Positions 1-6,815 of a DNA stretch of 7,048 nucleotides are shown here, piece after piece (within the stretch, counting starts at the first letter, position 1; each line of letters opens with the position of its first letter). Under the pieces are notes generated by a model, which did no database searches, was not told the origin of the DNA, and saw nothing but the letters and a program-made list of their open reading frames with translations. Both the position numbers and the translations under genes were made by a program. Location: assembly GCA_015487435.1 (NCBI GenBank), contig WFPU01000044.1:1-7048 (forward strand), read 5' to 3'. This DNA is from Sulfurimonas sp. GTDB lineage: Bacteria; Campylobacterota; Campylobacteria; Campylobacterales; Sulfurimonadaceae.

Positions 1-638
1 TAGCGTTCATCGCATGTGAGACCTCTTTAAATTCTGTTGTATAGGGCTCTTTTTTTTCAATAAGGAACTCATTATTGAGTATGGCCTCTGCTTGATGCTG
101 AATGTGTTTGAGTGGTTTTAAAATAAAATGCAGCATAATATTGAGCATAACAAGCGAAATGATAACAAAGATAACAAACAGATAAAATAGTTTGCTAAAT
201 GTTTGGTAAAGTGCTTTATAGATGATAGAGGTATCTGCTTCGATGTCAAGTTGACCGATAACGTTCCAGCCTGATGTTGCATCGGCATGCACAGCTTTGA
301 GATGGATGTCAGCAAAGTTGACAAACCATTGTGGTACACCTTCGATTGGGTCATTGTCTTCTTGTTTGTAACGAAAACTCGCATCGTTAGAGACAAACCC
401 GATGCGCTTGTAGTAGCCGCTGTCGAACTCGGAGTCGATAATGCTTGTGATAAGTACAGGTTCACCTCCCGTTTCGGCGATCTTGTTTGTGAGTGTAGAG
501 ATATTATTGACCGTCGTTTGGTAGAGACTCTCGACCATGTCCTCTTTGGCCGTTTCATAGTTTATGGCCATAACAGAGCCTAAAATTGTTATTATCATAA
601 AAGAGAGTGCCAAGGCCATCTGTTTAAATAGAGTCATA
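1..638 (-). pseudogene. lapD: LapD-like c-di-GMP receptor, N-terminal part, frameshifted and cut by the window edge
   Basis: LapD proteins are inner-membrane receptors: cytoplasmic c-di-GMP binding lets the periplasmic domain sequester the protease LapG and so keeps large adhesins on the cell surface. Conceptual translation gives MTLFKQMALALSF at 638-600, then MIITILGSVMAINYETA from 598. Together these form one transmembrane helix as in LapD. A periplasmic domain of LapD_MoxY_N type follows, with FDSGYY and GVPQWF matching family positions. A second transmembrane helix (KLFYLFVIFVIISLVM) and a HAMP-like segment (LKPLKHIQHQAEAI...EFKEVSHAMNA) come next; the GGDEF/EAL part lies outside the window. 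The two pieces are in different frames: a run of five T (minus strand, 603-599) has one base too many for the ATG at 638 to read through, and that frame stops soon after. The ATG at 598-596 is in frame but lacks half the helix and a ribosome binding site. Sequencing error or a phase-variable tract are alternatives to a true pseudogene. Confidence 0.72.
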
Positions 639-643
639 ATTTA
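635..643. repeat. Left junction direct repeat TCATAATTT
   Basis: This is identical to 6898-6906 at the other end of the element. On the minus strand it reads AAATTATGA and includes the start codon of the lapD-like gene. It is the likely attachment-site core plus adjoining bases; identity ends after 643 on the inside and before 635 on the outside. Confidence 0.6.
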
Positions 644-661
644 TGCCGTTCTGAAGTTGTA
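643..661 (+). repeat. Left terminal imperfect inverted repeat of the element
   Basis: Read inward (plus strand) this end is TATGCCGTTCTGAAGTTGT; read inward from the right end (minus strand, 6897-6879) it is TATGTAGCTCTAAGTATGT. Twelve of 19 positions agree, including TATG, G, TCT and the final TGT. Such paired arms are the expected binding sites for a tyrosine recombinase at element ends. The inner edge may be off by one base. Confidence 0.5.
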
Positions 662-677
662 AACTATATAAACTTCA
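652..677. repeat. Left subterminal inverted repeat TGAAGTT...AACTTCA
   Basis: Two perfect 7-bp arms are separated by about 12 bases and lie between the end of srap and the left terminus. No U-run follows on the minus strand, so it is unlikely to be an intrinsic terminator. A recombinase or SRAP binding site is a reasonable guess. Arm positions may be off by one base. Confidence 0.4.
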
Positions 678-702
678 TATTTTAGATTTATTGTTATTTT
701 AT

Positions 703-1074
703 TCATCTTATCACTCCAGATTTCAAGTTATCAATTATGGCATATAGTTCTACCATTTTATCTGTAACCTGCTTATTCATTTCTTCAAGCTCAGTTATCC
801 TCTTTGCCTGTTCTTTACTTTTACGATTAAGTTCTTTGTTCTCGTTTTTAAGTTGAATAACCTTAGCGGACTCATTCTCTCTCCCTTCATATAGGTAACT
901 ATACCTGTTTAGAATTTGAGTGCGAGATACACCAGAATCTCTTGCAAGTTGGGAGATGTTTATCTTAGCACTCTTTTTTTGCTTTTCTAAGGCTTTTAAG
1001 AGCTTGGATTCAGTCTCTTTAACACTTTGTTCTTGGGCTTTTCTCAGTCCATCATTAAGTAGTGTTTTAGTCAT
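703..1074 (-). CDS. srap: SRAP/TnpC-like small HTH coiled-coil recombination partner
   Basis: This 123-residue protein has no transmembrane segment. A helix-turn-helix-like stretch occupies about residues 37-58 (KINISQLARDSGVSRTQILNRY). From about 65 to 118 there is a charged heptad-rich coiled coil (LKNENKELNRKSKEQAK and onward). This two-part layout and the length match TnpC of Tn554 (about 125 residues), DUF6262 proteins and the SRAP protein of SEs, which assist the recombinases in excision and integration; the DNA-binding role is inferred from the HTH. The ATG at 1074 is preceded by AAGGAG at good spacing, and that site overlaps the end of the lipoprotein gene, so the two are probably cotranslated. 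The gene is the last in the element, 41 bases inside the left inverted end. It is separated from intB by two cargo genes, whereas in relatives it normally follows the large recombinase directly. Confidence 0.7.
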   Translation of the reverse strand: MTKTLLNDGLRKAQEQSVKETESKLLKALEKQKKSAKINISQLARDSGVSRTQILNRYSYLYEGRENESAKVIQLKNENKELNRKSKEQAKRITELEEMNKQVTDKMVELYAIIDNLKSGVIR

Positions 1075-1088
1075 GCTATTCTCCTTTT

Positions 1089-1619
1089 TTATTTTGTTCT
1101 TCGAGTAAATCTTATATTTGCTTTTCTATTTTTCATTTGAGAAATTGATTTCATATTTGTGACTATAAATTTATATTTTCCTTTATCTAGCTTATACCCC
1201 TCAATATCTCTTGCTATATATTCACGAGTAAAAACCATTGCTCCCTGTGAATTGTAAATCTTATCAGATATGAGTTTTTTAGCATTCTTTTTTATTTTAT
1301 ATACTTTTATATCAATAGGAATAATAACTCCTGTAGCAAATTGTTTTTCTCCTTGATAAAAAACCTTGCCAACAATTTTTTTCAATATTTTAAAATCACT
1401 AACCCCATTTTCCACTTTATTGTCTCTAGTAAACTCTATCTGAACATAGTAAGGTCTTGATTTGCCATCTGTTTGTATGTCGAATTCAACTTTATCTCCT
1501 GATTTACTTAAGTCAATTGGGATGACTATAGGTAGTAATGATGGCGTATTTGACGAATCACCATTACAACCTATAAAAAAGAAGCTTAAAAACATCATTA
1601 TAATTCTTATTTTTTTCAT
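1089..1619 (-). CDS. DUF5625-like outer-membrane lipoprotein (cargo)
   Basis: This is a predicted lipoprotein of 176 residues. The start at 1619 is preferred over an in-frame ATG at 1646 because AAGGAAGGA lies about nine bases upstream and the product then begins MKKIRIIMMFLSFFFIGC, a classic signal peptide with lipobox FIGC and lipidated Cys18. Asn at +2 suggests outer-membrane sorting. The mature part opens with IPIDLSKSGDKVEFDI, followed by alternating beta-type segments and LDKGKYKFIV near the C-terminus. From memory this resembles the DUF5625 family (lipoproteins with a P-I-D-L-S-K-x-G opening and a late LxxGKY). The function of that family is unknown to me. The gene starts downstream of the membrane-protein stop region with only 16 bases between stop and start, so the pair is probably cotranscribed and may act together across the periplasm. 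Base composition is much more AT-rich than that of the recombinases. Confidence 0.7.
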   Translation of the reverse strand: MKKIRIIMMFLSFFFIGCNGDSSNTPSLLPIVIPIDLSKSGDKVEFDIQTDGKSRPYYVQIEFTRDNKVENGVSDFKILKKIVGKVFYQGEKQFATGVIIPIDIKVYKIKKNAKKLISDKIYNSQGAMVFTREYIARDIEGYKLDKGKYKFIVTNMKSISQMKNRKANIRFTRRTK

Positions 1620-1635
1620 CGTTTCATTCCTTCCT

Positions 1636-2400
1636 TTATTCGTCATCTTTGTTTTTTAAGTATTTTTTCATTCTGTTAAGCCTATGTATTGGTTTCTCTT
1701 CATAATTAAGCAAGAAGATAAAGAAAAAACCTATAAGGGCTATTTTTAAGCCAAACCATGTGTTGTAGAAGAAGTTATAAATATTTTTTATATTGAATTT
1801 TTTCTTATCAGTAAATTTTTCTATACTTTTATCAACAAAATAACCTTTTAAAAATTCATTTTTATATTTTACATCTGCTATATGTTTGGTTCCCATTATA
1901 TTTATATAATATCGTTGATAAGGATATACGGTAACGATATCTTGTTTATTTTTAAGGCTATTTAATTTGTCAAAAAGATGTTGATTCATATGTATTAAAT
2001 AAGTTGTTTCAGTTCCATCAGATATTTTTAGATTTATATAATCACTTCCTTTGCCTCTTTCAATCCAAACAACTTTTGTAATATACCCTTCAATAGGGTT
2101 TATATCTTTTAATTGGACAGGAGGCTTCATATTTAGAAACGCAATACCAATAATAAATATCAAAGATGCGGGGACAACAAATATTGCATAAAAAAAGGCT
2201 GATGAAACAGGTCGTAAGCTTGCCCTCTCAACAAATATTTTATAAATTTCTGTTGTTTTAAACCATTGTTTGAGTTTTGAAGGTTTTTCCTCTTTTTCAA
2301 TACCTGACTTTTTCTTTCGTCTATTTTGAAGCCATACTATAAAAATCAATAGGATGCTTACAAAAGGAACTATTTTTAAAATTGTATTTGTTATTTCCAT
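1636..2400 (-). CDS. Three-segment inner-membrane protein with periplasmic domain (cargo, unrecognised family)
   Basis: I do not recognise this 254-residue protein. Hydrophobic segments lie at about residues 5-25, 67-90 and 216-232. Lys/Arg-rich stretches follow segment 1 (26-60) and segment 3 (236-254), so by the positive-inside rule the N-terminus and residues about 91-215 face the periplasm. That domain looks beta-rich (PIEGYITKVVWIERGKG, then YINLKISDGTETTYLIHM) and has no cysteines or obvious catalytic motif. The start at 2400 has AAAGGGTGG just upstream. The gene begins 52 bases after intB and precedes the lipoprotein gene. A periplasmic domain beside a lipoprotein suggests an envelope function for the pair, but nothing shows which. 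It is strongly AT-rich: one line inside it (1801-1860) has about 10 G or C in 60 bases, against about 24 in a line of intB (3301-3360). Confidence 0.72.
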   Translation of the reverse strand: MEITNTILKIVPFVSILLIFIVWLQNRRKKKSGIEKEEKPSKLKQWFKTTEIYKIFVERASLRPVSSAFFYAIFVVPASLIFIIGIAFLNMKPPVQLKDINPIEGYITKVVWIERGKGSDYINLKISDGTETTYLIHMNQHLFDKLNSLKNKQDIVTVYPYQRYYINIMGTKHIADVKYKNEFLKGYFVDKSIEKFTDKKKFNIKNIYNFFYNTWFGLKIALIGFFFIFLLNYEEKPIHRLNRMKKYLKNKDDE

Positions 2401-2425
2401 TGTACCACCCTTTGAAAATAATCAA

Positions 2426-2462
2426 TACGGCATAAAATCTTTTCTAAACATCTCATGCCGTA
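2426..2462. repeat. Inverted repeat TACGGCAT...ATGCCGTA at the intB/cargo boundary
   Basis: Two perfect 8-bp arms (2426-2433 and 2455-2462) are separated by 21 bases. The right arm overlaps the last codons of intB. The core ATGCCGT is also part of the element's left terminal repeat (644-650). The long loop and absence of a U-run argue against a terminator. Confidence 0.5.
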
Positions 2463-4159
2463 AACCTACCTATTATTTTAACAATCTTATTGTATTTTAC
2501 CTTTTTCTTCTTCGCTTCCACAACTTTCCCAAGTGTGGCGTCTCTTGTGATTTGACTCTCTAGGATGTCTGCTTCATGTTCAAAGTTTGGTAAAAATTTA
2601 TCACTTGTGACGAAACTGCTACATCCAATTTCCCAACAGGATTGCACACCAAGATTAGGACAATGCCCTCGTCTATAATCATACAGACAGACACCAAAAG
2701 GGAGTGAGGTAACTCCAAATGAACGGGTGAGTTTTTCAATTAACTCCTCTATATCATCTTCGACTTTTGCCTCGCTAACAACCTTAATGAAATTCTCTCC
2801 CACTTCACCATTTGCTAATATTTTAGAAGCTTGTGTAAAACCCTCAACAGATTTTTTCAACAATTTCTCTTTAGAGATATGTACATAGTGCATTGTCATT
2901 TCCATACTAAGGTGTCCATAATGTCTTGTAAGCACTGAAAGAGGTACATTGTATTCATTCACTAATTTTGAGGCAAAAGTATGTCTAAAGTCATGTGAGC
3001 GTATTTTGTAAATATCGCCGTTATCATCACAAATATTATTTCTTTTCATAAAAGGGGTTAAATAAAGATAATTCCAATCATCAGATGGAAAAGGAGTGAT
3101 ACTATTATTTTGTTTTGAAGATACTGCAAAAAAGAGATTGTTTAATCCACTTTTATGACGATATGGCTCACTTAAAGCATCAACTTCTTTAATGGCTTTA
3201 TAAACCTCTGTGGGTATTCGTATATCCCCCTCTTGTGGTTCAAGTACAGTTTTTGAAGTCTCTCTACGAAGCCATTTTCGCTCTTTTTTATCTTTAAATA
3301 CACAACCCGATTTTAAGCTTGTTACTTCACTGATTCTAAGCCCTGTAAAGGCTTGTATGAGGATAATATATTTAGCGAAATTTATTGCTTTAATACCTTC
3401 TGCCTCTCCGCTTTTATAGATAACTTGATATTTTGTTCCACGAGAATTACCAAATCGATATTTTGGCACTTTTCTAGCTGAATCAATGATTTTCTCCCAA
3501 ATAGGATTAGGAATCACTCTTCCTTCTGCTTTTGCTTTTTTCTTCTTTGCTAATTGTGTTGTATTCACTCCCCAAATAAAAGATAAACTCGGTTCTAACC
3601 GTATCGCTTCTTTTGGGCTTCCTCTCCATTGTAGATTAGTGGCATTGTCAAGCAGTTGTTTGAGAAAAAGAGATGTGTCATAAAGAAATTTTTCACTTAA
3701 TGGCTTATACTGCTTAGCTTCTTGCTCTTTGCCTTGCTTTAATAGTGTGTCTCGCATACGCTTTGGTTCTGTTATATATGTGTCACGAAGCCAAGCGAGA
3801 TACTGTAAGAACTGTTCTGTGTCAAAGTTTTCTAATGTTTGAATGCCGAATTCGCTCATAAACTTAAGTAGTTTTTCTTTGCCATCTGATAATTTATTTG
3901 CAACACTTTGCGGTTTTATTCTTCCTAATTCATAATAGCAATGCTGTTTTACTAAATTTCTTATTCCTACAGGAATGTAACTAAAAGCCATTACTTTGCT
4001 ATTGTGAGGATAATTTTTAGGATTTTTCAAAAAGGGTGAAATATCCCATACATCATCTTTGTAGGCAAATGCTTCATTTACAATACTGTTAAGGTCGCTA
4101 TTGTTTTGTGGTAGTACAAAGGCTACACTTGGTTCAAGTTCATGGAGTAAAGCACTCAT
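2453..4159 (-). CDS. intB: IntB/TnpB-like tyrosine recombinase
   Basis: This is a large site-specific recombinase of 568 residues, in the size class of Tn554 TnpB (about 630). The N-terminal half (about 1-220) carries the DNA-binding core region. The catalytic domain shows the full signature: Arg275 in FTGLRISEV, a candidate Lys303 in RRETSKTVLEP, His389-x-x-Arg392 in SHDFRHTFAS, His416 in HYGHLS, and nucleophile Tyr425 in MTMHYVH, nine residues after His416. After the catalytic domain is a Cys-rich tail (Cys491, 500, 508, 513, about residues 488-520), possibly a zinc-binding knot, ending in a basic tract (KKKKVKYNK). The start ATG overlaps the tfp stop as ATGA, so translation is probably coupled. 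It is expected to act with IntA in integration and excision. The recombinase assignment is firm; the IntB/TnpB name rests on size, order and partners. Confidence 0.88.
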   Translation of the reverse strand: MSALLHELEPSVAFVLPQNNSDLNSIVNEAFAYKDDVWDISPFLKNPKNYPHNSKVMAFSYIPVGIRNLVKQHCYYELGRIKPQSVANKLSDGKEKLLKFMSEFGIQTLENFDTEQFLQYLAWLRDTYITEPKRMRDTLLKQGKEQEAKQYKPLSEKFLYDTSLFLKQLLDNATNLQWRGSPKEAIRLEPSLSFIWGVNTTQLAKKKKAKAEGRVIPNPIWEKIIDSARKVPKYRFGNSRGTKYQVIYKSGEAEGIKAINFAKYIILIQAFTGLRISEVTSLKSGCVFKDKKERKWLRRETSKTVLEPQEGDIRIPTEVYKAIKEVDALSEPYRHKSGLNNLFFAVSSKQNNSITPFPSDDWNYLYLTPFMKRNNICDDNGDIYKIRSHDFRHTFASKLVNEYNVPLSVLTRHYGHLSMEMTMHYVHISKEKLLKKSVEGFTQASKILANGEVGENFIKVVSEAKVEDDIEELIEKLTRSFGVTSLPFGVCLYDYRRGHCPNLGVQSCWEIGCSSFVTSDKFLPNFEHEADILESQITRDATLGKVVEAKKKKVKYNKIVKIIGRFTA

Positions 4160-5550
4160 GCAACATCCTTTTGCATGGCTTCAAGCTTCTCTATCAACTC
4201 TTTGATAAGACTTAACTCAAACCGAATCTGTCTTAGAACATGCTCACCATATTGACTCTTCTCTTTTAACTCTTCTTTTTTCTCTTGAAATAAATCATAG
4301 AAATATGGCAAGAACTCTGGTGTTGTAATCATCTTTGAACACCCATAACAGTTACCACGACTTTTATAGTGTTCGCAAACATATTCATCGTCTGTTGCCA
4401 TTCTTGTATCATGGCAATATCCATCATCAAGTCTAAGAGCAGATATGTTGTCTTGAAACTTCACATCATCAATGCTCTTCACATCATCAACAATGCCGAT
4501 ATTCTCTACAATCTCATCAAGCTTATCCATCTGCTCATTGTAAGTTTTATCTGTGGAGTTAATGTAATATTGCTGTGTTGTTGATGAGTGTTTATGGTCT
4601 GCTTGATGAGCACCTACTTCTATATCTATCCCCTCTGCATCCATATTGGTAAGAAGAGTTGTTCTGAATTGATGTAAGTGGACTTTTACCAAAGTGCCGT
4701 TTTCATGGACTATTTTGTGTTTTTTAATAAATGATTTAAGCCATTGATTTGGTGCCATAAATGAAAATCTTTCAATGTCTCCAATTTTGCTACGACCACT
4801 CTTTATTTTATGTATAAAAGTTCTCTCCTCTTTACTCTCTTTACGAAGTTCTTTTGTCTCATCAATCAGCATTTTCAATGCTTTTACAACTGCCGAAGAT
4901 GTGCGTTTTCGCCTCCACTCAGAACTTTTTTTATTGTAGTAATAGAGGTCATATTTTCCTTTGTTATCAGCATCTTCTATAAGACAATCAGCTCTTAATT
5001 CCATAATGTCTTCTGAGCGTAAACCTTGATAAAGAGCTACACTAAAACATGCTTTGTGATAGACATTATCCTCTTTTCGTATCGCTTTTTTAAATTGTTC
5101 TAATACACTATCTTCAAGAGCTTTTGTTTTGATAGTATCATTTGCTCCTCTACTAAAAGGGTTTGGCTCAAATAAAGAGATATTAGGTGCTTCTTTTGGA
5201 TAATAGCTTGACAACCAAATAGCATAAGTTTTTAAAGCACTAAAAATATGCCGTGCAAATGATTTGGACAGTAAATTTCCCTTGGCTGTGTGTTTTGTGG
5301 CAAGATGGCTTGTAAACTCACGAATAAACTGTATGTCAATCTCTGCTAAGGAGTGCATACCTCGTGAAGCCATAAAAGGAGCAGAATACTCACTAAAATA
5401 TGTAAACTCGATAAGAAGTGAGGATTCTGCTTTTTTTTGAGTATCTTTTTTCTCTTTGATGTATTCATAGAATCTTTCACCAAAGGGCTTTTTGATTGTA
5501 GTGAAGTCGCAAGTGTAGCCGTGATTATGTCGTTGTAATATTAATCTCAT
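4156..5550 (-). CDS. tfp: Tfp-like middle tyrosine recombinase-fold protein of the trio
   Basis: The middle member of the trio has 464 residues. In SE elements this position is taken by Tfp, a recombinase-fold protein described, as I recall, as lacking the normal catalytic set. Here most of it is visible: Arg178 in YQGLRSEDI, His293-x-x-Arg296 in HLHQFRTTL, His319 in ADHKHSST, and Tyr328 in TTQQYYIN, nine residues after His319. The catalytic Lys is not obvious; KKSSEWRRKRTSS (207-219) has candidates. The C-terminal extension holds Cys379, 392, 401 and 404, a possible zinc site, followed by a coiled-coil-like helix (EKKEELKEKSQYGEHVLRQ, about 423-460). ATGA overlaps with both neighbours mark a translationally coupled operon. 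It could be an active integrase or a structural partner of IntA and IntB; the sequence does not decide. Confidence 0.8.
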   Translation of the reverse strand: MRLILQRHNHGYTCDFTTIKKPFGERFYEYIKEKKDTQKKAESSLLIEFTYFSEYSAPFMASRGMHSLAEIDIQFIREFTSHLATKHTAKGNLLSKSFARHIFSALKTYAIWLSSYYPKEAPNISLFEPNPFSRGANDTIKTKALEDSVLEQFKKAIRKEDNVYHKACFSVALYQGLRSEDIMELRADCLIEDADNKGKYDLYYYNKKSSEWRRKRTSSAVVKALKMLIDETKELRKESKEERTFIHKIKSGRSKIGDIERFSFMAPNQWLKSFIKKHKIVHENGTLVKVHLHQFRTTLLTNMDAEGIDIEVGAHQADHKHSSTTQQYYINSTDKTYNEQMDKLDEIVENIGIVDDVKSIDDVKFQDNISALRLDDGYCHDTRMATDDEYVCEHYKSRGNCYGCSKMITTPEFLPYFYDLFQEKKEELKEKSQYGEHVLRQIRFELSLIKELIEKLEAMQKDVA

Positions 5551-6755
5551 GCAACACTCTCCATCTCTAAGGTAAACTTACCATAGAACTCTTCGAGAAT
5601 TTTATTGACATCTTCCATCTCAGCCATTTTTATGTAGATTCCAACTGTTGATGTGTTCTTATGTCCTAACATTTCAGCAAGTGTAGATATATCAGTACCA
5701 AGACGAGCCAAATTAGTGGCGTATGTGTGTCTAAAATCATGAGGCATAGCACTTATACCTATTTCTTGAAAAAGTTTCTTAAAACGGCTCTCAACTGCTC
5801 CATAAGTTAAAGGTTTTCCTTTATGGCGATTACCTTCTGATATAAAAAAGAAATCGTGGTCTAAACCTTTGCCATCTACCAAATCTATCCAAGTGTTTGT
5901 ATAATAATCATCAAGCTCTTTCATCAAAAATGGAGGAACATATATTGTTCGTTCACCTGTTTTAAGGCTTCTTCTTTTTCCATCTTGTTGAGAGGGTATC
6001 ATTTGCAACACTTGTGCTTTTGAAGTCATGTCTGGTGTTGATATTGCTTGTACTTTAAGATTTAGCACTTCACCAATTCGCATCCCCGTAAAAAGCATTA
6101 GTGCTATCATAATACGGTCACGCTTTAGAGTTGAAGCATCAAGGATAGATGCTATCTCACTCTCACCCAAAATAGTTATTGGTTTTTTACCACGCTCTTT
6201 GATTGTAAAGGAACTTTTACCGACTTTCCCACTTGAAAGGGTATGCTCATAAAAACCTTTGCTCATGCTTGAAGGCTTGTTGATTAATTCTATTTCACCA
6301 TCAAAAGGATTGTTGATATTGTTGATGTAAGAGTGGTATGTATAAAAATCTCTGACATGACTTATGTAATTGTTTACAGTTCTAGCTGTTCGCTTGGTTA
6401 GCTTTCTTAGTGAATACTTTTCATTATCTCTAAAAAGCCAAGCGATAAAGTCATTTATCTCTCTTGCTGTAATTGAGTAATAAGGCATTTTTGTTTCTTC
6501 TAAAAAGTCGTAGAATAGTTTTAATGCTCTGGCTTTACTCTCTATTGTATTCCATGCTTGTCTTTTAGTATTTTTTCTCTGCTCAAGGAACTCGAATACT
6601 TCTTCAACTCTATTGTAGTCTTTATCAAAGAGTACACATTGAGGTTTAGCAATAAGCATACTTTCTGGATTGTATTCGTTGATATTCATATCTACTTCAT
6701 CAGTGGTATGCTTATCAATTACTTTCTCTTGTTCATATACTTTTAGGTAAGACAT
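5547..6755 (-). CDS. intA: IntA/TnpA-like tyrosine recombinase
   Basis: This 402-residue recombinase is the first gene of the element and comparable to Tn554 TnpA (about 361). A SAM-like N-terminal core-binding domain spans about 45-150, including KALKLFYDFLE-type and NNYISHVRDFYTYH helices. The catalytic domain has every expected residue: Arg226 in FTGMRIGEV, Lys265 in SLKTGERTIYVP, His339-x-x-Arg342 in PHDFRHTYAT, His365 in MLGHKN, and Tyr374 in TVGIYIK. It is therefore expected to cut and rejoin DNA at the element ends. The start at 6755 is set by AAGGAG six bases upstream. The gene lies next to the right end of the element, as an end-proximal integrase should, and its stop overlaps the tfp start by four bases. 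Two palindromes upstream may bind a regulator or the recombinase itself. Confidence 0.92.
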   Translation of the reverse strand: MSYLKVYEQEKVIDKHTTDEVDMNINEYNPESMLIAKPQCVLFDKDYNRVEEVFEFLEQRKNTKRQAWNTIESKARALKLFYDFLEETKMPYYSITAREINDFIAWLFRDNEKYSLRKLTKRTARTVNNYISHVRDFYTYHSYINNINNPFDGEIELINKPSSMSKGFYEHTLSSGKVGKSSFTIKERGKKPITILGESEIASILDASTLKRDRIMIALMLFTGMRIGEVLNLKVQAISTPDMTSKAQVLQMIPSQQDGKRRSLKTGERTIYVPPFLMKELDDYYTNTWIDLVDGKGLDHDFFFISEGNRHKGKPLTYGAVESRFKKLFQEIGISAMPHDFRHTYATNLARLGTDISTLAEMLGHKNTSTVGIYIKMAEMEDVNKILEEFYGKFTLEMESVA

Positions 6756-6761
6756 TCTCTA

Positions 6762-6767
6762 CTCCTT
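6762..6767 (-). promoter_or_regulatory. Shine-Dalgarno site of intA (AAGGAG)
   Basis: A perfect AAGGAG lies six bases before the ATG at 6755 on the minus strand. It fixes the start of the recombinase operon, whose second and third genes have no strong site of their own and rely on ATGA overlaps. Confidence 0.75.
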
Positions 6768-6792
6768 CCCTATATTGAGTGTTTTTTCTATT

Positions 6793-6807
6793 GTGTACAT
6801 TTTACAC
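6793..6807. promoter_or_regulatory. Palindrome GTGTA-CATTT-TACAC upstream of intA
   Basis: Perfect 5-bp arms around a 5-bp centre lie 38 bases before the intA start. A longer pairing, GAGTGT (6777-6782) with ACACTC (6804-6809), overlaps it. This is a candidate operator or a hairpin in the leader; no protein can be assigned. Confidence 0.35.
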
Positions 6808-6815
6808 TCTTTTTA

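Noticed and set aside
118..558. Minus-strand ORF of 146 codons
   Set aside because: It lies in another frame over the LapD-like reading frame, is rich in Ser/Thr/Lys without domain character, and has no ribosome binding site; the LapD frame explains the DNA.
287..583. Plus-strand ORF of 98 codons opposite the LapD-like region
   Set aside because: It is antisense to a recognisable LapD domain and has no Shine-Dalgarno site or family resemblance.
1620..1646. Upstream start (ATG at 1646) for the lipoprotein gene
   Set aside because: It would place nine polar residues before the signal peptide and overlap the preceding gene by 11 bases; the ATG at 1619 has AAGGAAGGA at good spacing and a proper lipobox.
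2426..2462. Intrinsic terminator after intB
   Set aside because: The loop is 21 bases, the stem has only 8 pairs overlapping the intB end, and no U-run follows on the minus strand.
3210..5000. Several plus-strand ORFs of 60-75 codons opposite the recombinase genes
   Set aside because: They are antisense to proteins with intact catalytic motifs and have composition typical of reversed coding sequence.
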